The position numbers were made by a program, and so were the translations under genes. Shown here one piece after another: positions 13,201-26,053 of a stretch of DNA of 64,000 nt; position 1 is the first letter of the stretch; the number at the start of each line of letters is the position of its first letter. Under the pieces are notes generated by a model. The model did not search any database, was not told where the DNA came from, and worked only from the letters and a program-made list of their open reading frames with translations. The stretch comes from Cryptomeria japonica (Eukaryota; Streptophyta; Pinopsida; Cupressales; Cupressaceae), in NCBI RefSeq assembly GCF_030272615.1, contig NC_081408.1, positions 623,656,383-623,720,382 of the forward strand. Reading direction: 5' to 3'.

Positions 13201-15415
13201 TTTTTAGGTTCAAAGTACAAAATTTTGAAGATCTAAATATTTTTGCAATGGGGAATAAGAGAACTAGATCAAGGTTGTATGATCGTAAAAGGGACGAAAA
13301 GATGAAAGGTCATACAAAATGTAGTCAACAACAATCTGTTGTTGTTCAAGATCAACCTAATGATGTTCAAGAAACATCTACTTAGGTACGAGATGATTTT
13401 TTTTCTGGTATGGAAAATTTGATGGAAATGGATGAAGATAGTCTTTTCAATGAAATTCCATCTAAAGATATGATACCTGAAAGAACATTAAAATTGCATT
13501 GTAAGAATTTGTGGGATGATTATTTTAAAAATAAGCCTATTATTGGAAGAGCACAATTATTTGCTAAGTTATTTAGGAAAAGGGAAATGAAACCTATTTT
13601 GGAGTTGTTGAGTGTTGGTAATAAGAAAAGTTCTTCTAATACATTAGTAAAAGAAACTATAATTGAAAATTTACAAGAAGCATTGAATTGTATTGAGAAC
13701 ACAAGTCGAGGTGCTGATTTAAGTGTTACACATAGAGCATTGATGACTATGGTTACTAGTAAGGAATTGACTCGTAGAAAACAAGTTAATGCAATTTCTC
13801 AATTAATGCATGTATCTAGAAGAACTGTTCAAAGATACATTAGGGAGAGAAATATGTTGGATGAAAAAATAAAAAAGAATTGGATAAATATCTATAGGGT
13901 TCCTAGAAAAGACAAAATTTCTAAAGATGTAAAAAGATAGGTCAATGATTATTGGACCAACCAATTTTGTGTTTCTTCCAATAGAAGGGATACTATATAG
14001 ATGATATATGAAGATGGTAAAAATATTACACATCCAAAACATTTCTTAGATACAACACAAAGTGAATTGCTTGAAGCATTCAAGCAATAATTTTCAGATG
14101 TAAAGATTTGCCAAAGGATGTTTGAGATTTCATCCTTGCTTTGTATGCATAAATAAGGTACGTGAAACTTGTTGTTGTCAAAATCATGTTGAATTTCATC
14201 TACACTTGCAATCATATAAGAAGTTAATGGCAACAATTAATCCAAATCTAGTCATTCCTACAAGTACAACATAATTTGTGAAGTCTATTTGATGTGATAA
14301 ATTAGAAGATTCAGATGAGTTCAAAATACAATGTATAAAAGGTGAATGCAATGATTGTGGATTTTTGAGTAAGTTTGTGTTGCAAACTGAGAATATTGAT
14401 ATTCATGCACTAGTTATATGAAAGATATTTGAATATGAGACATACCAAAGTATGTCAGGAACTGAATGCAAAAAAATATGTTGAAAGAGAGTGAATTACC
14501 CTACATTCAGTTTATAGATAGATTTCGTAATATGATATATCCACATATCCAACATTGTCATGGTGCAAGATGGCAGGCTAAACAATTTTATGATTCAAAG
14601 AATTGTTTTCCACAAGGTTGTATTCTTTCAATTGTAGATTTCTCTAAGAATTATACATTTAGTCCTCACACAAAAATTCAAAGTCAATATTATCATTTTG
14701 ATCAAGTTGCAATATGTGTACAAGTTTTTAATAAACATGCACAATTTTATGTGGATGGTATAGAGAGTACTGAAAATGAACGCATTATCATCAAGGAGGT
14801 CCATTTCTATGTCAGTGATGATATGTGTCATGATAGGAGCTATGTAGCACATTGTTTTGGAATGTTTTTTGAAGATATTAAAGACCGTGGGATAGAATGT
14901 ACACAACATTGGATTTAGTCTGATGGATGTGTCAGTAAGTACATTAGATTTGAAATTGATTATTTAAGTTGTTTTTATTATTATATATATGATTTGATTG
15001 TATATAACAGGTCAAAAGTTTAAATATATATAATATATATGTTATTCATTTCAGGGCAATTTAAGTCTACAAAAGCATTTAACTGGTTATCCCTACAACA
15101 TGCTCAACATAGCATAATTTTTTTGTGGAACTTCTTTGAGAGTGGACATGGAAGAGGAGAGCATGATGGAGCAGGAGCATGTGTGAAGTGTGCACTTCGC
15201 CAACATGAACTTGCAAGTAAATTATCTTCATAGATTAATTTAAATATATATAAATATGTGTGTGTGTGTGTGTGTGTGTGGGTTGTCCAATTTTCTAAAT
15301 AAAGAGCTTCTGTAAAGGTAACACCATACATAATTCTAATGATATTATTGAATGGTGCAAAAATCATTTTGTTGGTCGTGATACAACTTACAACAAGCAT
15401 TATTTTTGGGAAGTT

Positions 15416-15533
<118 letters not shown>

Positions 15534-15570
15534 TTAAATATTCTTGGAGTTCTTGAATTATTTTTAAAAT

Positions 15571-15574
15571 ATGT

Positions 15575-15646
<72 letters not shown>
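15571..15646. repeat. (TG)n microsatellite in transposase intron 3
   Basis: About 37 TG units with one early interruption, in the same intron as the (TA)n run. A shorter (TG)n lies at about 15257-15280 in intron 2. Confidence 0.95.
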
Positions 15647-15647
<1 letters not shown>

Positions 15648-16639
15648 AAATGAACTAAAATTGACTAAATATTTTTTGTATTATCAGATATTGATCGATC
15701 AAATCCTTATAATTGTCAATCAATTAATGGTATTAGAAGTTTTCATCAAGTCATGACTATGGGATTTAGCAAGCCTCATGTTATTCTTGTAAGAGGAAAA
15801 TCATGCTTTTGTGTTGATTGCATTGTGAACAATAGAGATACTCATTGTCAAAATATTGCTAATGGATATGTTTTGCAATGGGATATGAAAGAATTTTACA
15901 CAATGCCTTCTTACAAAGATAGTGACATTATTGATATTCATAATCCTCTATATTCAGCTGATTATGAACATGTTTCTGATTTAGTTGTTATAGGTGCGTG
16001 GATGCATATTTTGTAAATTACATATATGTACATGTACAAATTTTTAAACTCTTCATTAACTTAATTTTGTTCAAAATTAATTTAAAAATGTGTAATGAAC
16101 TAATATTTCTTGTAATATATATACATGCACGGTCTATTTTAACAAGTGATTTTTGTAGTGATTGCTAATCCTGACAATACTAAAAGTGTAGATTATTATC
16201 TACTGAGATGCACACAACCAATATGCAAGTTATTGGAATCAGTCAGTGATGATGATGGACAACAATATCCCACTGGTTATTGAAGGCACCTATTATCAAC
16301 AAATAAAGATAGATACAAATGGTGTAACATTCATTGATTATATGCCTAGCCAAAACGTTCTACACTACAGTCACTTAGTAATAGTGAGAAGACTGCAGTT
16401 GGAGACATTGCCAAAAAGAGGATGTGGCAACCAGAAGTGGATTTTGCCTATTGAAGATCATGAATTTTATTTAAAAATTATAAAAGATAGGGAGGATCTA
16501 GATTATATGTACCATGAGCTTTAAGTTCACTTGTCATATTTGAACAAGTAATTTATATTAGATAGGTCTTATTTTGATAACCTCATATATATATTTAGAT
16601 ATTTCTAGACATGTGTAGTAATTTGGATAACTTGTGGAA

Positions 16640-17605
16640 ATTTAGTTTTGTTGATGCATTTATTTTACGTTTTATACGTTGATTTTACATGTTTTATTCA
16701 TCTATGTATTCATTTAATTTTGATTTACACTTGTATAGTTTTATTTAATTATGTTGTATATATAGTTATGCATGTATATATAGTTTCACTAAAATGAGCA
16801 ACTAATTATGTTGTCTTAAGGTGTTTTAAGTGGTCTTAAGGGCATTTAAGGGGATATTTGCGTCATTGATTCTTTTATATTTTTACACATGCATCGATTC
16901 ATTTTATTCATCTATGTACATTCATTTCATTTATATTTACACATATATTGTTTTATTTAATTATTTTGTTTGTATTCATCTAATTATGTTGTCCTAAGGT
17001 GTTTTAAGTGGTCTTAAGGGGATTTAAGGGGATATTTGCATCATTGATTCTTTTATATTTTTACACATGCATAGATTCATTTTATTCATTTATGTACATT
17101 AATTTCATTTATATTTACACATATATTGTTTCATTTAATTATGTTGTTTGTATTCATCTAATTATGTTGTCCTAAGGTGTTTTAAGTGGTCTTAAGGGGA
17201 TTTAAGGGGATATTTGCATCATTGACTCTTTTATATTTTTACACATGCATGGATTCGTTTTATTCATCTATGTACATTCATTTCATTTATATTTACATAT
17301 ATATTATTTCATTTAATTAATGTGTTTGGATTCATCTAATTATGTTGTCCTAAGGTGTTTTAAGTGGCCTTAAGGGGATTTAAGGGGATATTTGAGTCAT
17401 TGATTCTTTTATATTTTTACACATGCATGGATTCGTTTTATTCATCTATGTACATTCATTTCATTTATATTTACACATATATTATTTCATTTAATTATTT
17501 TTTTGGATTCAACTAATTATGTTTTTGGATTCATCTAATTATGTTGTCCTAAGGTGTTTTAAGTGGTCTTAAGGGGATTTAAGGGGATATTTGCGTCATG
17601 GATAT
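16640..17605. repeat. Tandem array, unit about 178 bp
   Basis: About four and a half copies, with unit starts near 16801, 16980, 17159, 17337 and 17536 and a partial unit before them. Each holds AAGGTGTTTTAAGTGGTCTT, then AAGGGGATTTAAGGGGATAT, then TTTTTACACATGCAT and ATTCATCTAATTATGTTGTC. The last unit has an extra piece of about 20 bp. The array sits between the stop of the transposase-like gene and the 3' end of the convergent minus-strand gene. It shares TTAAGTGGTCyTAAGGGG with the array at 26530-28450. Confidence 0.85.
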
Positions 17606-17642
17606 AAGTTCATTAAATTTTTGAAGTAAGTTCATTAAACAT

Positions 17643-17803
17643 GTACATAAACACTTAACTAAAATGAACAACTAAATTAAATTTTAACAATTAAATTTGT
17701 TTAACACCGAACAACTAAAATAGACATAAACACTTAACTAAAATGAACAACTAAATTAAATTTTAACAATTAAAATTGTTTAACACCGAACAACTAAAAT
17801 AGA
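17643..17803. repeat. Tandem duplication, unit about 80 bp
   Basis: Two near-identical copies (about 17643-17722 and 17723-17803) contain ACATAAACACTTAACTAAAA and TTTAACACCGAACAACTAAA. They follow the 178-bp array directly. Confidence 0.8.
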
Positions 17804-19591
17804 CATAAACACTGAAATTTCACATACACATGTACAATTAACTAGAACACTTAACTAAATTCAAATTACTTAGAGATTCTATCATTTAAACACTTAACTT
17901 TCAAAATTGTAATCTATCTATATATAAACGTGCAAAGTACTATGAAATGTAGATCTATCTAACACATACACATATATGTCTATGAAATGTAGATCTATCT
18001 AACACATACACACACACACACATGAAATATGGAAAATAAATATCTAGTACACATACGCATATGAAATGTGTATAATACACATGTATGAAATGTCTAGTAC
18101 ACATATACAAATATATGAAATATCTATAAAATGTGTACACATGCACAGACACACACACACACACACATATATAGAGAGAGAGAGAATAGGTCACTCGAGG
18201 CCTTGTCCTGAAACATGTCCCGATCCATGCACCTGCAATAGAGTATGCACACATAAAATCATACATTAAACATTTAATTTGAATGTACTAGAGTAAAAAT
18301 TTTGAAGTAACATAGATTATGAGCATTTGTACATAGACAAATATACCTTTGAAGAGTCTCTAACATCACCACCATGTGCATGCAGGATTCTAGGACGTCT
18401 ATGTGATGAGAAGCTCAACCTACATGATAGTGGTGCATCCTGTAATGTTGAAATTTTGTTAGATATACATGTGTACACATATATTTATAACTTGCAAACT
18501 AACCCTTTAAAAATAGAACTTAAATATTTAAGATTCAATTAATTTAAAGTTATAATGTATGTACCTGTGTCTCATGATGAACAAGGTTGGTGGCAATGTG
18601 CAAATCCTCAAACATCATCCCCTGTGCCTGTAATATAAATTACACATGAACTTGAACATGTACATTATTTAAACATTCATTATTATTTAAATCTAATCTA
18701 CTTGAACATGTACATGTACACGTGGTTGTAGATAAACATACCTCGGGGTCTCTAACACCTCCATCACGCGCATGTTGTACTCTATAACATTTGCAAGATG
18801 AATGGCTTATCTTGCACAATGTTCGCTCATCCTAGACAATGCACACATTTTGTTCGATATATATATATATAATTTAAATAGCTTGAAATTATGTAATCAA
18901 CACCTAGATATCCATTTAAATAGAACTTAAAAACAAAAAAAAAAAACAATTTAAACTTTATATATACTTGTGTCTCCTAATGAACAATTGGGTCAGTGGC
19001 ATCATCCAAATCTCCATACATCGACCCTAACGTGATACCCTATATAGTTCAAAAAATACAATCCAATATATATAATTAATTTAATCCATGTAGTTCATGT
19101 GTACAATCAAGTAGCTATATAAAATATTTAAATTAAAATTAGTAAATTATTTATTATATAATTCATACCTCTCCTGCAGCATGTAAGGCTGGTCTGATCC
19201 TGTTGATGTCAAAATCATGCAAGGAGCCCACTGCAACATGATCCCCCTCACTGTCTGGTTCCATAAGCATGGTAGTCAACATCCCCAAAAATCCAATACT
19301 AGGTACTATGGGTCGATCAACTAATGTATAAATAGGAGGAGGAGGTGTATCCTGACCAACTGTTGTATGGTGGGGTGGGGTAGTAGGATGTGCAACAGTA
19401 GTAGGTTGAGAATTTGTATGCTCATAACCACAAATAGATGCACCCAGTCTACCAAGTGCATGCCTAACAAATGATGGGGCATCCTATAGTGGGATCCCAT
19501 GCTCCATAGCAATGACCTGATATGCATCCAAGAGATCACTGGATAAGCATGCATTCATCTCTCATAAAGGATCTATGTCATGCATGTGTGT

Positions 19592-20400
19592 TGTTAGATT
19601 CAATGATAGTCCCACAGATACTTAGAGGGGGTGGGGAATCAGTGTCTAACCGGTGGTTGGAATATTTAAAATTATTAATAATTTTGCCACCCAAAATAGT
19701 ATACCAATAAATAAGAATTAATGTAGTAAACAAAAATAATAGAGATAGCATAGAAACACACCATAACACAAGATATTTTAATGAGGAAACCCGGTGTGAG
19801 AAAAACCTTGGTGGATTTGTGACCCACAATATTTACTCGCTGGCCAGTGAATAAATACTACTTACAATAGGGGCCTACACATGCAAGGAGGCCAACATCC
19901 TAGAGCTCACTGCTCAAAGAAGAGTCTCACTGACTACAAAATGAATTATTAAATCCAATACAATGTACTGCTCAAAACAACATCTCTAATGCCAGGTTCG
20001 ATACCGGTTTAAGCTCAGATAGATACCATAACCAAAAACCTTCGATGCTACTAAACAACTATCTTCTACCATACATTTCTATTCCTCATTCATTACAAAA
20101 TTATCTATAAGATCTCATACATATATGAGTCTTTTACAATATACCATGTCGGCTTACAAAAGATAATTATATTATAATAAATAATTCATATAAACAAACC
20201 TTTATCCCATGTTGGTTGGAGTGTCAGTACGCTTTGTTATCGATGTAATTTGAGTGCCGATGTAAGCTCTTGCTTGTGCCGGTGTCTACCAGTGTATTTT
20301 GTGATGTCGGTGCATGTAGAAACCTATTGCCGGTGGGTTGCCAGTTGGTTGCCATCAATAACAACATCAACTATTCTCATAAGAGTGTAGAATGCCAACA
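19592..20400 (-). repeat. 3' LTR of the non-autonomous element
   Basis: 809 bp, closely similar over its length to 24501-25312, with scattered substitutions. It is bounded by TG..CA and by the polypurine tract. Confidence 0.9.
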
Positions 20401-20412
20401 ATCCCCCCCTTT
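20401..20412 (-). other. Polypurine tract
   Basis: Minus-strand AAAGGGGGGGAT lies directly against the 3' LTR. It is the expected plus-strand primer site. Confidence 0.85.
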
Positions 20413-20591
20413 GGCATTGATGGCAACACTCATGAGAAAAATCCAAAACTGTTCTCCCAAAATTGAAGTCCAAAAAGATGTGCTCCCCCTGAGCAAGTGA
20501 TCTCCTCTGTACATGCATTTTTCTCTCCACTACTCCCCCTTTGACATCAATGACAAAGGATGTCATAAATAATCAAAAGAGTACAAAAATG

Positions 20592-23016
20592 CTACCTCAA
20601 GGTTTGTAATCGTTTGGTTACTATCTGAAAGATGTCTGCCAAAACTAGATTCAAACTCTGCATAAACTTGTTGCTATCATTTAGAGTTGCCTCAGTCTGC
20701 TGGATCATACCAGTGAGATAGTGCATTTTCTGCTCTGGTGATCGCTCTCCTTGAACTGTTGCCTTAGATAATTTGACTCTCCGAGTAATAAGATTGTCCA
20801 ATTTTGAACCAAGTTTACTTTTGAGTTCCCAAACATTGGACCTTATCCTTGCCTTCTCTTTCTCAAGTTTCTCCAACTTCTCAAAAACTGTCATTTCCTG
20901 CTCAAAAACTGATATAAGTCTAAATGACCCTATTATATTATCCTCAATGTCATCAATTTCCTTTTGTTTCTTTTGTATCTCCTCATCAATGTCCTCAGTC
21001 AAATAGTGAGGTTTACATGCTTCTCTATATAACTCCTTATACTCCAAAATTGTAGAATTAAGTACCGGTAAAAGTGTATCCAAGTGATCGGTACATTTCT
21101 TTATAGTGTTCTCAAAGAATGTGCTTTTCTCTTTGTCCAATCTCTCCTTAATGGTATCCTCATTCACCTTATCTATGGTTATTACATTATCAGCAATGAA
21201 TTTGGACAATGTGTCCAATTTAGCTAAAGAATCATTAATGTGATCTATCTTACAATTAGGGGCAATCATCTTCAAAATAGGTAAGGTGTTATCAATTGCC
21301 TTAAATGCCAAGGCATTGCAATCCGTTATCCTTTTAATGGAATCCAATAGAAACTTTGTGATGTTAGTGGGTCTGAATACACATGTAGATGTGCTCGGTT
21401 CTGCTGTAGGTTTCTTCTCAACAGATGTTTGACTAGTTACCTTCACTACATCCTCTTTATTTCCATCAGATGCATCCACTTTACTTATATTTTCTTTTGG
21501 TGGATCTGTCTATGTCTGTACCTCTACCTTTAATGGTTTATTAGTTTGATTAAGCTCCTTTGCAACTGCCGATTTCTCAGACTCAACATGAACCTCTGCC
21601 TCAGATTGTTTCTTTGTCTATACCATTGTTGGTTTCTCAGATTCTGGTGGCCCTGTCCTAATTGTCTTGTCCTCTATTGGTTTCTCAGTCTCTGGTTGCT
21701 CTACTTGAACCGGTATCTCAGTTTCTTAAGATTCAACAGTCTATGTCGGTTCCTCTGAAATCTTGTTGTCCTCAACACTATCTACCTTAACCTTTGCAGT
21801 CTCTTTTTCCATAATAATGTTTATATTCTGTGTATCCACATTCATTGTAAAAATTATCTCAGACTTCGGGTTAGTATCATCATGAGTTATACCTTCAGTA
21901 GCTATATCTAGTGGATTAGCTGTATGAACCGGTGATGTTGAGGTTAAAGGAGGGGTGTCTTGAGCCGATGGAGGGATGTTATCTATTATTTTTATAGAAG
22001 GTACACCACCTATTTTACCTTTTCCCTTGTCTTTCTGATATACCTTGAATGTCTTCTCCACTTTCGGTCTGTTTCTTTCCTCTTGCTCTCATCTTAGTTT
22101 GAAATATTTTGAAGTAGTCTGTAATGTTCTTATCATAGTTAGTTCTGATACCGGTGAAAGCTTCCTATATCTGTTTTCCTACCGAAATGTCGTAACCAAA
22201 ATCTTTGTGACCTATGCTGGGTATCTCTTTGGTAAAGTATAGCATCAGGCATACTAGTAGGTTTCCAAAATAAAAAGTACCTTTCTTGTCTACCTTAATC
22301 TTCTTTACTTTATCAATCAGTTCATCTTTAAGCCATTCACACACATCAATCTTAGCATTAATGTTCACCATCTTATATGCACTCTGACTACAAAGGCTAG
22401 AAATAGAATTCAGTCTATTTGCATGTGTTGCTTTATATCCTAGTACCATACTCACATATTTCACATTTATATCCTTAACATCATTCACTCTAAGTGATTT
22501 GTTATCAGATGTGACTCCAGTTAACTCCATAACTCCCTTGTTAGGTATTTTCTTGGTTTTATCAGGCCTACTATTGGTTGAAGGTAAACTAGTAACTGCC
22601 TTAATGGCTTCCTTGGTTATTTTGTAAACTGAATCTAACCATATGAAATCTCCTTGGACTCTGCTTAATACAAGTCTTATAACTTCCTTTGAAAATTCAG
22701 GAATGTTCAGAATCTCTACAAAACCAAAGTCTTCCACAATCTTATGTTCAGGTTTAATCACACCATTTCTATCGGTAATAACCTCATTAAATATTTTCTT
22801 TAAATCCTCAGTCCCTAGGTTTTCTATGTTGCAATGTATGTAGATTCTAGGGTCTTCTGCAAATGCTACACCCTTCAGAATTTTTGAAAAAGATCTGACA
22901 GAATCATCCTGCTTTGCAATCTTGGGGATAATTTTAAACACGGGTCTAGGGTGTTTGACGTTTTCAACAATGATAGGTTTTGCAATAAAATCAGGAACAA
23001 AAGATGAGGTTGCCAT
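20592..23016 (-). pseudogene. Accessory protein frame of the non-autonomous element
   Basis: One long reading region starts at ATG 23016 (MATSSFVPDF) and runs to TGA near 20592, about 800 codons. It is broken by a few stops (near 22165, 21740, 21620 and 21510) and small frame changes. Residues 1-280 are a globular-looking segment without a motif I know. The middle is rich in Pro, Thr, Glu and Ser. The last 290 residues (21479-20592) form a long charged, helical, coiled-coil-like region. It contains no protease, RT, RNase H or integrase motif. Such extra frames occur in non-autonomous plant LTR elements. Its role is unknown. Confidence 0.6.
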
Positions 23017-23319
23017 TATGATAAATACCTCTTACCCGAAATTCTCTTAATGCCTGAAAATCACTTCGTAGCTCTGCCTTAGAATGCCCTTGCTCAGTTT
23101 TGCGCTCTCTGATGTTTGAATGCTCGGTGAGTTGAAAATGAGGGATCTTCGATGTTATATAGTGAAACATCCTTCAACAACCACATTAAATGCTCGCCAG
23201 TTAAGTGAAAACTTAATACACTTGCAGGTAAAGAAGAAACGTATCTTCTCACCATCAACTGAGGGTAGAATGCATGATTTTCAACTTGTTGTAATACCCC
23301 CTAAGGATTATTCCTCAAT

Positions 23320-24429
23320 TAAATGAAGAATCTCCTACCGGTGGAGGGTTACTCTGTTCTACCAGTGCAGAGATAGATTCATCAACTTGCTGATCACTCT
23401 TCTTAATCCATTGTTTTCAAAATTCTTGCTTTACTTCATCTATCTTTTCTTTTCCCTTCAAACTAGATCCTTTCTTGTTTGCCAGTATAGTCTTGCTTCT
23501 ACAAAATTTTGCACTATGTCCAATCTTGTTACATGCATAACAAGTTACATTATTCCTCTAAATAGCCTTTCCATATCCTTGACCAGTTTGTGATCTGCAT
23601 TGATTAGATAAATGTCCAAATCTACCACAAACATAGCATTTCACATTCATTCTACAATTTTTTGAATTATGACCAACTTTGTTGCATTTGGAACTTTGAC
23701 CAGTGGGTAAGTTTGTATTCTGATTATTTCTAAATCTACACTGATTTGCTCTATGACCATATTTGTTGCAATTGAGATATTTCCCATTAAATTTATAAGT
23801 ATTAGGTTGTCTTACCAATTTGTTCTGATCTTGATTATTTGCAATACCGAAACTTTCTCCATGTTCAAATCCAAGTCCATTTGTATCTCCATCAGGCTTT
23901 TGTCTTTTTAGCATGTCATCAAGCCTTTCTGAACTTTTCTTGAATTTGTCTTTGTGTTCATTTGTAGTAACCAACTCATTTTCCATAATTCCAACTTGTC
24001 TTGTAAGTTCCTCCTTATCATGTTGCATGTGAATCAGATCTATCTTTAACATATAATTTTCATGACCAAGTCTCAAATTTTCATTTCCTGCATCATTAAG
24101 TCTCATAGTCAAGTCTTCTTCATTCTTCTTCCTATCTTCAATATCCTTACATAACCTCATAGTCATATCTTGCATTTCATTCTTCATATTAGTATTCTCT
24201 TGCCTTAACTTATTTGCAATGTCTCTAACAGTTTCTTTTTCATCATCATCATTCTGCATCTTCTCATGAAGTTCTTTTCTCTTATTTTGTGAGCTATAAC
24301 CAGATTTTCTTGAAGTTCTTTAATGAATTCCTTAGCAGTCCTTAGATCATCTTCAAGTTTGATATTCTTCAACTTTTCTGCATCAAAATCTTTAAGAGCT
24401 CCTTCCAACTCTTTTCTTAAGTTATCCAT
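23320..24429 (-). pseudogene. Gag-like protein with coiled coil and CCHC knuckles
   Basis: Translation probably starts at ATG 24429 (MDNLRKELEG), just after the 5' LTR and primer site. About 200 residues of charged coiled coil are followed by four CCHC-like knuckles. The first two lack their leading Cys, the third (CYVCGRFGHLSNQC) is intact, and the fourth (CYACNKIGHSAKFC) lies past a stop at about 23558. A one-base frame change near 24250 separates the first 60 residues from the rest. Role by family: particle assembly and RNA binding in the cytoplasm. It is broken here. Confidence 0.75.
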
Positions 24430-24486
24430 CTGTACCGGTTTCAAAATCTTCCTCAAGCTGTTAGGCTTTTGCAAATAGAAGACCAA

Positions 24487-24498
24487 GCTCTGATACCA
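24487..24498 (-). other. Primer-binding site, initiator tRNA-Met
   Basis: Minus-strand TGGTATCAGAGC lies two bases inside the 5' LTR end at 24501. It is the standard complement of plant tRNA-iMet. Confidence 0.9.
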
Positions 24499-24500
24499 AT

Positions 24501-25312
24501 TGTTAGATTCAATGATAGTCCCACAAACACTGAGAGGGGGTTGGGGGGGGGGGGGTGAATCATTGTCTAACTGGTGGTTGGAATATATAAAGTTATTAAT
24601 AAGTTTGCCACCCAAAATAGTATACCGATAAACAAGAATTAATGTAGTAAATAGAAATAATAGAGACAACATAGAAACACAAAATATTTTAACGAGGAAA
24701 CCCGATGTGGGAAAAACCTCGGTGGGATTTGTGACCCACAATATTTACTCACTGGCCAATGAATACATACTACTTACAATAGGGGCCTGCACATGTAGGG
24801 AGACCAATAGCCTAGAGCTCATTGCTCAAAGAAGACTCTCACTGACTACAAAATGGATTATTAAATCCAATACAATGTATTGCTCAAAATAGCATCTCTA
24901 ACGCTAGGTTCAGTACCGGTTTAAGCTCAGATAGATACCATAACCAAAAACCTTCGCTGCTACTAAGCAAATATCTTCTACCATACATCTCTATTCCTCA
25001 TTCATTACAAAATGATCTATAAGCTCTCATACATATATGAGTCTTTTACAATTTACCATGTCGGCTTACAAAAGATAATTATATTACAATAAACAATTCA
25101 TATAAACAAAACTTTATCCCATGTTGGTTGGAGTGTTGGTATGCTTTGTTTCTTATGTAATCTAAATGCTGGTGTAAACGCCTGCCAGTGTTGGTGTCTG
25201 TAGGTATATTTTGTGATTTTGGTGCATGTAGAAACCTATTGCCGTTGGGTTGCCAGTTGGTTTCCATCAATGACAACATCAACTATTCTCATAACAGTGT
25301 AGAATGCCAACA
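24501..25312 (-). repeat. 5' LTR of the non-autonomous element
   Basis: 812 bp, partner of 19592-20400. It has an unusual G-run (about 24542-24555) where the other copy is short. Confidence 0.9.
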
Positions 25313-25910
25313 CGTGCAGCATCCATCGAGGATGGTATGTCTACTCGAACATATGGATCATCACTCATTGATGCATCATGAATGCTAGTATGAGAGTGCA
25401 ACAAATATCTACCCACCCGATCTGATGTCATCTCATCCACCTGTGTGGGTATAGTAGCAATACTGGAAAATATGGACTATTGAGTGTCATCTGGTACACT
25501 ATCTGCAACATGTGCTAGGTCCACACTCTTGGGAAGAACCACAATGTTTGGACCAATCAATGCCTATTTATTAATAGGTGGGGGTGCACTAGGTCATCTA
25601 AACTTTTCTGAAAATCTGCCCTTCCCTTTCCCATCATGTTTCGACAAATTGGTGTAATCAACATCATCCAACAAATGAAACTCTGCAAACAATTTTTTGC
25701 AGAAATGAAGGGGCAACTCATCATTTTGGGGCCACCTATGATGAGTGGCTAACCATCTAGGATAGATAAATGGTGCTAATAATGCATCCATGCACCTGGT
25801 AGGCATATAGCCTTTCACCCTACCAAAGGCCTCATAATGAGGAAACATGGTTTTCACATCAACTGTGGAAACCCTATCATTCACCGTGTGGAACCTATCG
25901 TCCATGCAAG

Positions 25911-26053
25911 GGCCACATTTTTTCTATTATGAGAATCATTCTTTTGCAATAAAGGATATTTGGAAGACAATATCCAAATATTTCTATGGTGTGGAACTAG
26001 AGTTGGTGGACTCCAAGTACTTTTCAACTTCTAGAAGACCAGAGAATGATGCT
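25911..26053 (+). pseudogene. Inverted copy of the DRM-like fragment
   Basis: The plus strand encodes FFYYENHSFAIKDIWKTI, then KYFYGVELELVDSKYF. It is the same peptide block as the neighbouring minus-strand copy and stands in opposite orientation. Together they form an inverted repeat with a short spacer. Confidence 0.75.

Larger units (their letters stand above)
19592..25312 (-). mobile_element. Complete non-autonomous LTR retrotransposon, minus orientation
   Basis: Two direct LTRs (19592-20400 and 24501-25312) begin TGTTAG and end CCAACA on the plus strand, so read as TGTTGGCATTC..TAACA on the minus strand. The right LTR is the 5' LTR: a tRNA-iMet primer site abuts it, and a polypurine tract abuts the left LTR. 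The 4.1-kb interior encodes a gag-like zinc-knuckle protein and a long accessory frame but no protease, RT or integrase, so it depends on a partner. Flanking pentamers TGTGT (19587-19591) and CGTGC (25313-25317) look like a target duplication changed by C-to-T decay. Removing the element restores the reading frame of the host exon. Confidence 0.85.
18191..25912 (-). pseudogene. Unknown minus-strand gene with duplicated exon pairs, split by an LTR retrotransposon
   Basis: Reading from high to low coordinates, a large exon at 25912-25313 continues at 19591-19169, interrupted only by the retrotransposon at 19592-25312. Then come exons 19039-18968 (72 nt), 18831-18742 (90), 18627-18565 (63), 18439-18347 (93) and 18232-18191, ending in TGA. 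All junctions fit GT-AG, and the boundaries I could read are phase 0. Exons 2 and 4 are homologous (GDLDDATDP and FEDLHIATNL cores, both ending ETQ), as are exons 3 and 5 (RxxHARDGGVRD and HAHGGDVRD), so an exon pair was duplicated. The large exon begins MDDRFHTVNDRVSTVD and has a basic KHDGKGKGR run and a Pro/Thr-rich tail. Stops near 25595, 25555, 25480, 19563 and 19480, and one in exon 2, show decay. The product is not recognised. It may be the second gene of the transposon that carries the transposase-like gene. Confidence 0.6.

Noticed and set aside
16640-17605. CRISPR-like repeat array
   Set aside because: Units are near-identical throughout, with no unique spacers, in a plant genome. 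It is a plain tandem satellite.
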